DNA of 64,000 nt from Pedobacter sp. Leaf41 (GCF_001422545.1 NZ_LMLE01000011.1:178853-242852), one strand, 5' to 3'; counted from the stretch's first letter, positions 44,829-54,185 are shown. Numbers and translations: made by a program. The notes: generated from the letters alone by a model not told the origin.

Positions 44829-46709
44829 ATGAATTTTAAGCATTTTGATTTTTTGCCCGAAAATTGGTTAAACGCATTGGGCACCATATTATTCCACTCT
44901 TTATGGATGGGCGTAATGCTGGCCATTATCGCAGGGGCAATTATGTTTGTCGCCCGAAAAGCAAGTGCAAAGCTTCGTTATAATTTGCTTACTGGCTGTT
45001 TATTACTATTTGTTCTCGCCATTTGCGTTACTTTTTCTCTGGAACTAAGCCATCAAGCCACTAATACAAATGCTGAGCAAACCACTGAGGTGGCCATTCA
45101 TTTAGCCAATTCGAGCCAAAGCCAGTTTATAGCTGCTATTCAGTTTGATTTATTTGCAAACCTAAATAAGTTTTTGAGTATCTGGAATTCATATGCTTAT
45201 CAAATTGTATTGCTTTGGTTCTTAATTATTTGTGCTAAAAGTGTGCAGTTACTGGTTGGTTTAAGCAGCATTTATCGTTTAAGAAACAACCAAACTTATG
45301 CGGCTGGCAAAACCTGGGATGAACATTTGGACTTGCTATCCCGTAAACTTGGTTTAAATCAAGATGTAAAAATGTTGCAATCGGGAATTGTGAAAGTGCC
45401 CTTGGTAGTTGGTCATTTGAAACCATTCATTTTAATTCCATTAGGGTTATTAAATGGGTTGAGCACTGTAGAGGTTGAGGCCATTTTAGCACATGAACTA
45501 GCACACGTAAAGCGCAGGGATTATCTGGTGAACTTGCTACAGAGTGCTATCGAAATTGTATTCTTCTTCAATCCAGCGGTATTGTGGGTATCGCGACTTA
45601 TTAAAACCGAACGCGAACATTGTTGTGATGATTTGGCCATTGCATGTGTAAACGACAGGAAAAATTATGTTAAGGCCTTAATTTTTTGTCAGGAGTTTAA
45701 GCAGCGTGCACCTGCTTATGCAATGGGCATAAATGGAAAAAACGGTAGCCTGCTACATAGGGCAAGCAGGATGTTATTTAACACCAATTCAACTTTAAAC
45801 AAAATGGAAAAGACAATATTAACCATCGCATTGGTTTCTACTGTGATTTTTACTGCAGCCTTTAAAAATGTAGGCAAAGCAGCATCAATAAGTAGCGCGA
45901 CTATTTCTAACTCAATTCTAGCGGTGCAGGATACAGCGAAGAAAAATAAATCTGCCGAGCAGTTGGAAAAGGAAATTGAGCAGAAAATAAAAGCTGCAGA
46001 AAGGAAGGCAACAGAGAAAAATAAGCCGACCAAAAAATCACCTGATATGCAGGATCAGGCTGATTATGAAGAGATTGCTAAACAAGCAAAACGCGATGCC
46101 AAGCAGGCGGTAATCGATGCCAAGCAGGCGGTAATCGATGCCGAGCAGGCGGTAATTGATGCTGAGGTAGCAAAGAAAGATGCGGCTCAAGCGGTAATCG
46201 ATGCCAGGGTTGCTGAAGAGGATTCTAAACAGGCGATTATTGATGCCAAACAGGCAGCTAAAGATTCTAGAAATTTTCAAAACCCAGCAAAGATGGGTGG
46301 TGTGCCGAGAGCTCCGAAGCCACCTAAAACGCCAAGAATAAATAATTCACCTGTTCCAATAGCGCCACCAGCACCGCCTTTTCCCCGATTAAATGCTGCT
46401 CCACCAGCACCCGCTACACCGCCCACTCCACCAAAAGCCAATGGCCACTCAACCGTTAGTGAAGGAAATACTGTGAGTGTGCATGTTGAGAATGGAAAAG
46501 ATAATTCAAATAAAATCATCACTCAGTTATTGAATGATGGATTAATTTCCAATACCACAAAACTTTCATTTTCTCTGGATAAAAATAACCTGATTGTAAA
46601 TGGAGTAAAACAAAGTAAAAGTCTTCACGCAAAATACAGATCAAAATATTTGGAAGGTAATAGCCATCTATTAAGTTATGCGGTAAACGTAACAAAGACT
46701 ACGAAATAA
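44829..46709 (+). CDS. BlaR1-like M56 membrane metalloprotease with repeat-rich tail
   Basis: 626 residues. Membrane helices flank a gluzincin protease domain with LAHELAHVKRRDYL (zinc HExxH, near residue 223) and ERHCCDD-like EREHCCDDLAIA. After another membrane helix (near 340) comes a charged helical tail with heptad-type repeats (KQAVIDA/EQAVIDA, about 420-480). A proline-rich stretch (about 490-540; PKPPKTPRINN, PPAPPFPRL) and a short globular end follow. There is no penicillin-binding sensor domain; the tail stands in its place and may be the sensor. Confidence 0.9.
   Translation: MNFKHFDFLPENWLNALGTILFHSLWMGVMLAIIAGAIMFVARKASAKLRYNLLTGCLLLFVLAICVTFSLELSHQATNTNAEQTTEVAIHLANSSQSQFIAAIQFDLFANLNKFLSIWNSYAYQIVLLWFLIICAKSVQLLVGLSSIYRLRNNQTYAAGKTWDEHLDLLSRKLGLNQDVKMLQSGIVKVPLVVGHLKPFILIPLGLLNGLSTVEVEAILAHELAHVKRRDYLVNLLQSAIEIVFFFNPAVLWVSRLIKTEREHCCDDLAIACVNDRKNYVKALIFCQEFKQRAPAYAMGINGKNGSLLHRASRMLFNTNSTLNKMEKTILTIALVSTVIFTAAFKNVGKAASISSATISNSILAVQDTAKKNKSAEQLEKEIEQKIKAAERKATEKNKPTKKSPDMQDQADYEEIAKQAKRDAKQAVIDAKQAVIDAEQAVIDAEVAKKDAAQAVIDARVAEEDSKQAIIDAKQAAKDSRNFQNPAKMGGVPRAPKPPKTPRINNSPVPIAPPAPPFPRLNAAPPAPATPPTPPKANGHSTVSEGNTVSVHVENGKDNSNKIITQLLNDGLISNTTKLSFSLDKNNLIVNGVKQSKSLHAKYRSKYLEGNSHLLSYAVNVTKTTK
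46098..46160 (+). repeat. 21-bp tandem repeat in the M56 protease tail
   Basis: Three head-to-tail copies of GCCAAGCAGGCGGTAATCGA+T (the third with two changes), encoding AKQAVID units. Weaker copies continue to about 46262. Confidence 0.85.
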
Positions 46710-46791
46710 TAAATTTCGGTAGCTGCCTCGTAAGTGATTTTGCTTTATGATGAAAATGTTCTACTTTCAGTTTGAAAATCATCTTTCAGAT

Positions 46792-47634
46792 ATGAAAAAA
46801 GGAATATTCAAATGCCTTGCAATAATTATAGTTTTACTATCGTCGCAGCTAAGTTTTGCAGCAACTGTAGATACGGTGCTCACCCACAGCAACGTCATGA
46901 ATAAAGACATTAAAGCTGTTGTTGTAAAACCTCAAAATTATGAGGCCTTATCAAAACGATTTCCGGTTTTATATTTGTTACACGGTGCTGGGGGTAAGTA
47001 TTCTGATTGGCTATTGAACACTAAAGACAAAGAAGCTGTAAAAAAACTAGCAGACAACTTTGGAATGATGGTTGTTTGCCCGGATGGAGGAGTAACCAGT
47101 TGGTATTTCGATAGTCCGGTAGACCCTTCCTATCAATACGAAACTTATGTTTCAAAAGAATTGGTCGAATTTATTGATCGGAAATATCGTTCTATTGCAG
47201 ATAGAAATGGGCGGGCAATAACAGGTTTAAGTATGGGCGGTCATGGAGGTTTATACCTTGCTTTCAGGCACCAGGATGTTTATGGTGCCTGTGGAAGTAT
47301 GAGCGGAGGAGTCGACATCAGACCTTTTCCTGAAAACTGGAATATTGCAAAAAGGCTTGGCCCTTACAACCAGTTTCCCGATCGCTGGGAAGCCAATACT
47401 GTAATTAATTTAACACATCTTTTAATTCCGAATAAACTGGCCATTATATTTGATGTTGGCCGGAACGATTTTTTCTATGATGTTAATGTGGCGCTGCATG
47501 ATAAATTAACGGCCCGCAATATTCCTCACGATTTTACAATAAGACCAGGAGCTCACAATTTTGAGTATTGGGAGAGTGCCGTTGCTTACCAAATGATGTA
47601 TTTCAGTAAGTTTTTTAATAAAAACAATAACTAA
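46792..47634 (+). CDS. secreted esterase (alpha/beta hydrolase, EstA/esterase-D type)
   Basis: 280 residues from ATG 46792, chosen because KKGIFKCLAIIIVLLSSQLS is a signal peptide; an upstream ATG (46747) adds 15 residues. Motifs are FPVLYLLHGAGGKYSDW (oxyanion side), ITGLSMGGHGGLYLA (nucleophile Ser near 147), DVGRNDFFYD (acid) and PGAHNFEYW (His). Likely cleaves short acyl esters from sugars or lipids in the periplasm. Its end overlaps the convergent permease gene by 4 bp. Confidence 0.9.
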   Translation: MKKGIFKCLAIIIVLLSSQLSFAATVDTVLTHSNVMNKDIKAVVVKPQNYEALSKRFPVLYLLHGAGGKYSDWLLNTKDKEAVKKLADNFGMMVVCPDGGVTSWYFDSPVDPSYQYETYVSKELVEFIDRKYRSIADRNGRAITGLSMGGHGGLYLAFRHQDVYGACGSMSGGVDIRPFPENWNIAKRLGPYNQFPDRWEANTVINLTHLLIPNKLAIIFDVGRNDFFYDVNVALHDKLTARNIPHDFTIRPGAHNFEYWESAVAYQMMYFSKFFNKNNN

Positions 47635-48920
47635 AAGTTTAACTGGTTTAAAGCTAAAACGCCAATCAGGCCTAAAATAGATACGATACTTTCCATCATG
47701 GTCCATGTGCTGAAAGTTTCTTTTAAGGTGAGGTTAAAATATTCCTTAAACATCCAAAAACCGGTATCGTTTACGTGAGAGAACATTAAACTGCCGGCAC
47801 CAACCGAAAGTACCATTAACTCTGGAGGCGCATTTGGGCCAATTAACGGTAAAACCATTCCGGAAGCGGTAAGTGCAGCTACAGTTGCCGAACCCAGTGT
47901 AACCCGAAGTGCTGCGGTAATTAGCCAGGCTAAAATTAATGGTGAAAGACTCAGGTTTGCAGTTAAAGTTTTAACCGTCTCGCCCATGCCACTGTCAATT
48001 AAGATTTGTTTAAAGGCACCACCAGCAGCGATAATTAAAATAATCATGGCGATGCTTTTAACACCTTCGGCGCAAGATTCCATTGCTCTCTCAATACTGT
48101 TCTGTTGAAGAAATAAAGTAATCAGTACAGAAATTAATAATGCTGCCGTTGGATCTGCAAGGAAAACAAAAAAGGTTTTCCCAACGTAAGGAAAGCTTAT
48201 GCTGCTTCCAGCGGTTCCGGCAACGATTAAAAAAACCGGGAGCAGTGCAGTAATAAAACTTCTGGCAGCCGAAGGTAAATTTTTTCCTTCTTCGATAACT
48301 AAAGTGGATAGGATTGGCTGATCTTTTTTGATGATTAATCGCGGAAAGAGAACACCAGCAACTGCGGCAATTGGCAAGGTTAAAATTAAACCGTAAATAA
48401 GCGTTTTGCCGATATCGGCATGAAAAATTCCTGCTAATGCAACCGGACCAGGATGTGGTGGTAAAAAGCCATGTGTTAACGAAAGAGCAGTAGCCATTGG
48501 TAAACCTATGTAAAGCTTCGAAAGCCCTGTAGCAGCGGATATTGCGAAAACCAAAGGAATAAGTACTACAAAACCGGCATTGTAAAACAGCGGGATACCC
48601 ACCATGAGTCCGGTAATTAATACCGCCCATTGGATATTGTTTTTGCCAAAAGCTTTAATTAGAATAAATACAATTCTTTGTGCGGAACCGCTATCCTCAA
48701 TTAATTTTCCCATCATAGCACCTAGGGCAAGTACCATTACCATGCTGCCCAGCGTACTGCCGACACCGCTGGTAATCGAACTCATTACTTTTGCAGCAGG
48801 CATACCCAGGAACAAACCAGTCAAAATAGCAACTGCCAATAAGGCAATCATCGGGTTAATCTTTTTTAAGATCAATACAAAGAGAACCAGAATTCCGAGT
48901 AGCAGAATGAGTATTGACAT
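47631..48920 (-). CDS. GntP family gluconate/organic acid permease
   Basis: 429 residues, about 12-14 membrane helices. GntP features: NPMIALLAVAILTGLFLGMP, GSMVMVLALGAMMGKLIEDS, THGFLPPHPGPVALAGIFHA and FSHVNDTGFWMFKEYF. It imports gluconate or a similar sugar acid with protons. No gluconate kinase or dehydratase is adjacent, so the substrate is unknown. Confidence 0.95.
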   Translation of the reverse strand: MSILILLLGILVLFVLILKKINPMIALLAVAILTGLFLGMPAAKVMSSITSGVGSTLGSMVMVLALGAMMGKLIEDSGSAQRIVFILIKAFGKNNIQWAVLITGLMVGIPLFYNAGFVVLIPLVFAISAATGLSKLYIGLPMATALSLTHGFLPPHPGPVALAGIFHADIGKTLIYGLILTLPIAAVAGVLFPRLIIKKDQPILSTLVIEEGKNLPSAARSFITALLPVFLIVAGTAGSSISFPYVGKTFFVFLADPTAALLISVLITLFLQQNSIERAMESCAEGVKSIAMIILIIAAGGAFKQILIDSGMGETVKTLTANLSLSPLILAWLITAALRVTLGSATVAALTASGMVLPLIGPNAPPELMVLSVGAGSLMFSHVNDTGFWMFKEYFNLTLKETFSTWTMMESIVSILGLIGVLALNQLNF

Positions 48921-48951
48921 GGTTGTTGGTTTAAGGGAATATCTTTAAGAC

Positions 48952-49134
48952 TTACTTTCTCACAATGATTGTTCTTCCCGTTACGAGATAAAATTCGTAA
49001 ATTTTATATAAACCGTCGTCATCTATCTCAATGCTTTCCACCAGGCCGGTTTTACTAAAGGTATCGGTTACCATATCGCCAATTTTAACATCCCGGAGTA
49101 CATCATCAGGCGTTTCACTGTTTAATCTGATCAT
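48952..49134 (-). CDS. small hypothetical protein, beta-rich
   Basis: 60 residues from ATG 49134. It contains VKIGDMVTDTFSKTGLVESI and YLVTGRTIIVRK, a pattern suggesting a small SH3/KOW-like beta barrel (inference). It lies 31 bp upstream of the GntP gene and 42 bp downstream of the lipid kinase gene in the same direction. Family not recognised. Confidence 0.55.
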   Translation of the reverse strand: MIRLNSETPDDVLRDVKIGDMVTDTFSKTGLVESIEIDDDGLYKIYEFYLVTGRTIIVRK

Positions 49135-49176
49135 GTGGTAAATGTATTATTTAAACAATAAATACGGATAGAAAAT

Positions 49177-50097
49177 TTACTTTAACTCCTCTTTATTCAC
49201 AATTATTTCTAAAAGGCTGTGTAATAATGAAATTGTTAAGTTGATTTCCTTGCCCTTATTTATAATTTCATCATCGATATGAATGTCCGATCCTTTCCAG
49301 GTGATGTTTAGTTTTTTGGTTTGAATAGGCTTAATCGGGGAGGTAGTTTTTTTGCCATCAATAATATCCTGAATGTATTTTCCCATTACATTTCGCTTTT
49401 CTTCAGGAACAATAACAACATCAAAAAAACCATCACCAGGATCAGCGTTTTCACTAAGTTTTAGGTTTGGCCCTAATCTGGAAATATTCATCACTTCTAC
49501 CATCAAACAATCTTTTTCAATTATTTGATCATCAATTTCTATCCTACAAGAAATTGCCGGGTACGATTGTGATATTTTCAGTAAGGTATCCAGCGCAAGT
49601 TCAAATTCATCCTCAGCCGATTTAATATGATCGGTATTGGTACTCTCTAAAGTTTCTATGAGTTTAGGAAAAAGTCCGAAGCCAATAGCTTCAATAAAGT
49701 AAGCTGCTTTTTCTAAACCTAACACCTGACCCACATCAAAATTCCGAAGTTTATACGAATCCCAGGTAGAAATGTTTTTACCAACATCTTCAGTAATTCC
49801 CAATGATGTAGCAATATTATTGGCTGTACCGAAAGGAAGCAAAGCAATTGGCCTTTTAAATTTTAGCTTTTTACTTAACAGATTCATAATCGTTTTGCGA
49901 ATCGTACCATCGCCGCCGGCTATGGCAATAAACTCGGTTTCTGGTACTATATCTTTTAATGATTTACTATTCGAGGCCACATAAGAGCACTTGTAACCGT
50001 AGGATTTCATGATCTTTACAATCTCCGTTTTAGAATGTTTCCCTGCTCCAGCGGTTGGATTATGAACCAAACGAACCAATTTATCTGCCTTTTTCAT
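49177..50097 (-). CDS. diacylglycerol/lipid kinase family protein
   Basis: 306 residues. DAGK catalytic features: LVHNPTAGAGKHSK, the nucleotide loop IAIAGGDGTIRKTI (near residue 60), and LPFGTANNIATSLGI. The C-terminal beta-sandwich includes ENADPGDGFFDVVIV. Phosphorylates diacylglycerol, sphingosine-like or other lipids; related to YegS/BmrU. Divergent from surE. Confidence 0.93.
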   Translation of the reverse strand: MKKADKLVRLVHNPTAGAGKHSKTEIVKIMKSYGYKCSYVASNSKSLKDIVPETEFIAIAGGDGTIRKTIMNLLSKKLKFKRPIALLPFGTANNIATSLGITEDVGKNISTWDSYKLRNFDVGQVLGLEKAAYFIEAIGFGLFPKLIETLESTNTDHIKSAEDEFELALDTLLKISQSYPAISCRIEIDDQIIEKDCLMVEVMNISRLGPNLKLSENADPGDGFFDVVIVPEEKRNVMGKYIQDIIDGKKTTSPIKPIQTKKLNITWKGSDIHIDDEIINKGKEINLTISLLHSLLEIIVNKEELK

Positions 50098-50164
50098 ATT
50101 GATTGGAACAATATCGCTCTCAATTAGGTTTTAAAGTATAGCACATAATTTTAACTCGTTAATC

Positions 50165-50905
50165 ATGAATATTCTCATCACAAACGACGACGGTATCTAT
50201 TCTCCGGGGATTGCAGCTTTAGCAAAAATTGCACAGCGCTTCGGCACAGTAAGGATTGTAGCTCCCGATGTAGAACAATCATCAATGGGGCATGCCATTA
50301 CACACTCGCGGCCCTTATCCATCAAATCATCGCCAATAACATTTGAAAACGTTGATGCTTTTCGTGTAAATGGAACTCCTGCCGATTGTGTTGCCTTGGG
50401 CCTGCACATGTTTCCTGATACCAATGTGGTGCTATCGGGAATTAATATGGGGCCAAATTTGGGTAACTCCATGTGGCATTCGGGTACGTTAGCCGCCGCT
50501 AAGCAAGCGGTGCTTTTAGGTGTTAAAGGAATTGCCTTAAGTACACCTGTTGGTAAAACGGAACCCGATTTTAGCGCAATTGATCCTTTTGTAGAGCAAA
50601 CACTTCAAATTCTGTTGCAAAACGATGATTTGAGGCTTTACAATGTAAATTTCCCACCGAAACCGGTAGATATAAAGTGGACCAGGCAATCCGTTAGACT
50701 TTATGATGGACAAGTGGTTCCAGGTGAAGACCCGATGGGTAGAAAGCATTTCTGGATCACGGTAAGCCCACTCGAGCCAGCCGATGAAAACACAGATCGT
50801 TGGGCTGTGGAGCATGATTTCGTATCCATTACACCTTTACGGTTAGATTTAACCAATGAAAGCGAACTATCGGGTAAACTAGATATTATTGAGGTAAATC
50901 ACTAA
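50165..50905 (+). CDS. surE: SurE, 5'/3'-nucleotidase
   Basis: 246 residues. Metal site MNILITNDDGIYSPGI at the start, then APDVEQSSMGHAIT, VNGTPADCVALGL and SGINMGPNLGNSMWHSGTLA. SurE dephosphorylates nucleoside monophosphates in stationary-phase survival and nucleotide balance. Full length; encoded 67 bp from the divergent lipid kinase. Confidence 0.97.
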   Translation: MNILITNDDGIYSPGIAALAKIAQRFGTVRIVAPDVEQSSMGHAITHSRPLSIKSSPITFENVDAFRVNGTPADCVALGLHMFPDTNVVLSGINMGPNLGNSMWHSGTLAAAKQAVLLGVKGIALSTPVGKTEPDFSAIDPFVEQTLQILLQNDDLRLYNVNFPPKPVDIKWTRQSVRLYDGQVVPGEDPMGRKHFWITVSPLEPADENTDRWAVEHDFVSITPLRLDLTNESELSGKLDIIEVNH

Positions 50906-50929
50906 AAACGAAGCATGATTTATAGTTGA

Positions 50930-51472
50930 CTATTGGTCATGCTTTGTCCAGACCAAATCAGCTGTTTGATAACCTAAACCCTGTGCTTTTTTCAAATAAG
51001 CTTGTTTGATGTTTTCGGGAATCGTTTTAGTCCGCGATAAAATCCAAAGATAATCCAGGTTATTTCCTACAACTAAAGCATATTGGTAATCTTTATCAAT
51101 TTCAATTACATTGTAACCTGCATAAAATGGACCGAAGAAGGAAACTTTCAATCTTGCTTCATCGTTTTCGTTTACAAATTTTGCCTTTCCTATACTTTCC
51201 TTCCACTCTTTTTTAACGTAGTTGTAGCCTTTATTGTCAACTTTGATCGTTCCATCATCATTAAGCGAATAGGTTGCCGTTACATTATTTAAATCTTTTT
51301 CAAACTTAAAATCCATTCTGGCAATTTCATACCAGGTTCCTAAATATTTATCTTTTTGAAAAGGTTTAACGGCCTTAGCGCCTTGCGGAATAGAAACACT
51401 GCAACTTGCATAACTAATAATGATCACGCCTAAAGTGGCTAGTAATATTGCATTTCTTAGCTTAGTGTTCAT
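50930..51472 (-). CDS. blc: outer-membrane lipocalin (Blc-like lipoprotein)
   Basis: 180 residues. A lipoprotein signal ends at ISYASC, then the lipocalin motif YLGTWYEIARMDFKFEKDL, strands through FFGPFYAGYNVIEIDKDYQY, and YLWILSRTKTIPENI near the end. Bacterial lipocalins bind lipids such as lysophospholipids at the outer membrane. Convergent with surE. Confidence 0.93.
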   Translation of the reverse strand: MNTKLRNAILLATLGVIIISYASCSVSIPQGAKAVKPFQKDKYLGTWYEIARMDFKFEKDLNNVTATYSLNDDGTIKVDNKGYNYVKKEWKESIGKAKFVNENDEARLKVSFFGPFYAGYNVIEIDKDYQYALVVGNNLDYLWILSRTKTIPENIKQAYLKKAQGLGYQTADLVWTKHDQ

Positions 51473-51561
51473 GTGTATCTTTTTAGATTAATTGAACATC
51501 TGTTTAGCAAAAAGGTTTTTTGATAGACCGATATTTAACATAATGATAACCTAACGCTGAA

Positions 51562-52425
51562 CTAAATCAAAGTGTTAAATTTCGATTCGATATGGTTTTT
51601 GGCTTGTTTTTGGAATTCTTCGGGGGTTTGGTTGGTTTGTTTTTTGAAAAATCTACTAAAATAAGGCCTGTCAGAAAAACCGAGATCATAAGATATTTCT
51701 TTAATGGTAAGTTCGCTATGGATGATTTTCCTTTTCGCTTCCAAAATAATACGGTCATGAATAATTTGCATGCCTGTTTTGTTCAGCTTATCTTTTAAAA
51801 TTTGATTTAAGCGCTTCGAACTGATTCCAATTTTACCAGCGTAAAAATCTGTGTTTCTAATTTGTTGATAATTGCTCTCCAGCAACATCAAAAATTCGTA
51901 AACTCTTTTCTGGTTGATATCCTGGCTGGTAAAATCGTGCTCTTTGACTTGTATTAATTTTAAAATAAAAACTTTAAGTAATGCTTTTATAATAATTAAG
52001 TTATTTTCTGGTTTGTGATATTCATTTTCTATCAGGCTATAAATCGAACCTAACTCCTTCGCGGTTTCTTTATCAAGCCTTAGACAGGAAAATTCTCCCT
52101 GAACATTGAATATTTTAAACAGATCTAACAAAAATTCTTTATCCTCTCCCTCAAGCACAGTTCGTTTGAAAGATATCAATTCGCCAGTCTTCCCTGCTTT
52201 GTTAAGTTGATGAACTCGATAGGGTGGGATAAGATAAATCCAGTCGCCCTTGCTATCAATTTCCGAGTGGGGCGATAAGGCATGTAAGGCATTCTCATTC
52301 TTCAACCATACGATTTCGAAAAATTCTTTGCGGTTTGGATCGTTGAGGTAGCTCGGTGGGCAGTTATTTAAATTTCTGATGTAAATAACTGATTTTTCAA
52401 GATTGAAATCGCTTGCTGTGTTCAT
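51562..52425 (-). CDS. AraC-family transcriptional regulator
   Basis: 287 residues from ATG 52425 (a GTG two codons upstream is possible). The N-terminal part looks like a cupin-type ligand domain (EIVWLKNENALHALSPHSEI, PPYRVHQLNKAGKTGELISF). The C-terminal double HTH has DFYAGKIGISSKRLNQILKD and TIKEISYDLGFSDRPYFSRF, ending FKKQTNQTPEEF. It is divergent from the HPI/HPS pair across a 203-bp gap and is a natural candidate for their regulator. Confidence 0.92.
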   Translation of the reverse strand: MNTASDFNLEKSVIYIRNLNNCPPSYLNDPNRKEFFEIVWLKNENALHALSPHSEIDSKGDWIYLIPPYRVHQLNKAGKTGELISFKRTVLEGEDKEFLLDLFKIFNVQGEFSCLRLDKETAKELGSIYSLIENEYHKPENNLIIIKALLKVFILKLIQVKEHDFTSQDINQKRVYEFLMLLESNYQQIRNTDFYAGKIGISSKRLNQILKDKLNKTGMQIIHDRIILEAKRKIIHSELTIKEISYDLGFSDRPYFSRFFKKQTNQTPEEFQKQAKNHIESKFNTLI

Positions 52426-52628
52426 TATCACAAAGTTAAATACTTAATTTCTTTACAGTTGGATAATAAGGAACATATGGAGGACTATTCGGAAACTTAA
52501 CAAGTATCATTAGCTATTTATGACTTTTAAAGGATGGAATTTCCTTATTGTACCATAATAGTGGCTGATAGTATAACCAAATACGCAGCTGTCAAATCTA
52601 CCTTTGGGCAACGAATTAGTCATTGGCA

Positions 52629-53261
52629 ATGGAAGTTAATATATTAATGGAAGAGATGGAAAAAGATATAACGGTATTGGATGCGGTTGATAATCAGCAG
52701 CTGGTATGGAGTTTACAAACCAATTTGAACCAGATTATAGAAGAGAATTTAAATCTAGCTAAACGGCTGGAGCTTGAGCAAATCATCCCTTTTATTTATC
52801 AGATTCAACAGGCCAATCATATCTTCATTACTGCGGCTGGTCGTTCAGGTTTTGCAATGCGAGCAGCAGCCATGCGCCTGATGCACTTGGGTTTTAGCGT
52901 TTATTATGTTGGAGATACCACTACGCCCGCCATCAAAAAAGGCGATTTATTAATAGCTGCGTCAGGATCGGGCACCACTGAAACGATTGTCAGATCAGCA
53001 GAAAAATCGATTGAAGCAGGGGCGAAGCTGGTGGCCATAACTACAAACTCAACATCGAAATTGGCCGAGCTGGCCACTCATGCTGTAATTGTTCCTGCAG
53101 CAGAAAAGCAGGATCATAGCAAGAAAATTTCAAATCAGTATGCCGGTAGCCTCTTCGAGCAATTTCTTTTATTGCTTAATGATGCCATTTTTCAATCTCT
53201 ATGGAAATTAAGCAATAAGCCTGCAGAAGTACTTTGGAAGAACCATTCTAATTTAGAGTAA
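52629..53261 (+). CDS. hxlB: 6-phospho-3-hexuloisomerase (HPI), SIS domain
   Basis: 210 residues from ATG 52629; in-frame TTG 52623, ATG 52647 and ATG 52656 are alternatives. SIS fold with IFITAAGRSGFAMRAAAMRL, GDTTTPAIKKGDLLIAASGS and TETIVRSAEKSIEAGAKLVA. It converts hexulose-6-phosphate to fructose-6-phosphate, the second step of formaldehyde fixation in the ribulose monophosphate pathway. It precedes HPS by 29 bp. Confidence 0.92.
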   Translation: MEVNILMEEMEKDITVLDAVDNQQLVWSLQTNLNQIIEENLNLAKRLELEQIIPFIYQIQQANHIFITAAGRSGFAMRAAAMRLMHLGFSVYYVGDTTTPAIKKGDLLIAASGSGTTETIVRSAEKSIEAGAKLVAITTNSTSKLAELATHAVIVPAAEKQDHSKKISNQYAGSLFEQFLLLLNDAIFQSLWKLSNKPAEVLWKNHSNLE

Positions 53262-53290
53262 AATCATATTTATCATTTATAAAACAAATC

Positions 53291-53923
53291 ATGGCAAAAT
53301 TACAAGTAGCAATCGATTTATTAACAACAGAAGAGGCATTGGCTTTGGCAGCGAAAGTTGCACCATATGTCGACATTATAGAATTGGGTACACCTTTGAT
53401 CAAAAATATTGGATCAAGCGTAATCACTGCGATGAAAAATGCCCATCCAGATAAATTGGTTTTTGCGGATCTGAAAACTGCTGATGCAGGAGAACTGGAA
53501 GCTGATATTGCTTTCAAAGCTGGAGCTGATTTAGTAACCGTAATGGGCGCAGCTGGAAATGCAACTATTATAGGGGCAGTAAAAGCTGCAAAAGCACATG
53601 GGAAAGGTGTTGTTGTAGATACCATTGGCTATCCTGATAGAGTTAAAAGAGCACAGGAAGTGACGGAACTGGGCGTTGAATTTGTAGAACTACATGCTGG
53701 TTTAGATGAGCAGTGGACAGCCGGTTATTCTATTCAGGTTCTAATAGATGAGGCTGCAAGAGTGGGTGTTCCAGTTTCAATAGCTGGTGGCGTAAACATT
53801 GAAAACGTAACAGCAGTAGTTAAAGCTGGCGTAAAAGTGGTGGTTGCAGGTGCTGCTATCTATGGGGCTGAAGATCCTGCAGCTGCAGCAAAAGCACTTC
53901 GTGAAGCAATTGATGCTGCTTAA
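53291..53923 (+). CDS. hxlA: 3-hexulose-6-phosphate synthase (HPS)
   Basis: 210 residues, TIM-barrel of the OMP-decarboxylase superfamily. Motifs: LQVAIDLLTTEEALALA, IIELGTPLIKNIG, VFADLKTADAGELEADIAF (catalytic DxKxxD), FVELHAGLDEQW and SIAGGVNIENV. It condenses formaldehyde with ribulose-5-phosphate. With hxlB it forms a complete RuMP formaldehyde sink, for detoxification or for making pentose phosphates in reverse. Followed by a terminator. Confidence 0.96.
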   Translation: MAKLQVAIDLLTTEEALALAAKVAPYVDIIELGTPLIKNIGSSVITAMKNAHPDKLVFADLKTADAGELEADIAFKAGADLVTVMGAAGNATIIGAVKAAKAHGKGVVVDTIGYPDRVKRAQEVTELGVEFVELHAGLDEQWTAGYSIQVLIDEAARVGVPVSIAGGVNIENVTAVVKAGVKVVVAGAAIYGAEDPAAAAKALREAIDAA

Positions 53924-53951
53924 ATTCATACAGTTAATCGTACTTAATTTA

Positions 53952-53979
53952 GAGGTTGGCAACAGACCAACCTCGTTTT
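53952..53979 (+). terminator. rho-independent terminator after hxlA
   Basis: GAGGTTGG-caacaga-CCAACCTC followed by GTTTTG. Perfect 8-bp stem, short T run. Confidence 0.75.
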
Positions 53980-53980
53980 G

Positions 53981-53988
53981 TATATTTG
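53981..53988 (+). promoter_or_regulatory. candidate Bacteroidota -7 promoter element
   Basis: TATATTTG matches TAnnTTTG. A TTGG at 53956-53959 is at a suitable distance for the -33 element but lies in the terminator stem. It would serve the miniprotein at 54011. Confidence 0.35.
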
Positions 53989-54010
53989 CATATCACTTAA
54001 CGGTTTAGAT

Positions 54011-54175
54011 ATGCTGTTTTTCCTCGTACCTTTTTATTTTACTCTGTTTATTGGATGGTTAATCTATGCTGGGTTGATTAAAAAAAACTTGAAAAAACAT
54101 ATGCAAGTCGTATATGTCGGTAGTGTCTTCAGTATTATCTGGATAATTGTATTTGCAATATCCTTGTATCTATAA
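54011..54175 (+). CDS. 54-residue two-helix membrane protein
   Basis: ATG 54011. Two hydrophobic segments (FFLVPFYFTLFIGWLIYAGL and VGSVFSIIWIIVFAISLYL) are joined by a basic loop (IKKNLKKHMQV). It looks like a genuine small membrane protein with its own possible promoter. Family not recognised; convergent with the ABC permease gene. Confidence 0.55.
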   Translation: MLFFLVPFYFTLFIGWLIYAGLIKKNLKKHMQVVYVGSVFSIIWIIVFAISLYL

Positions 54176-54185
54176 GTTCCTTTGA

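Noticed and set aside
46038..46522. Minus-strand frames with apparent repeats (YRLLGIDYRLLGID, GGAGGA-rich)
   Set aside because: Mirror images of the 21-bp repeats and proline-rich part of the M56 protease gene.
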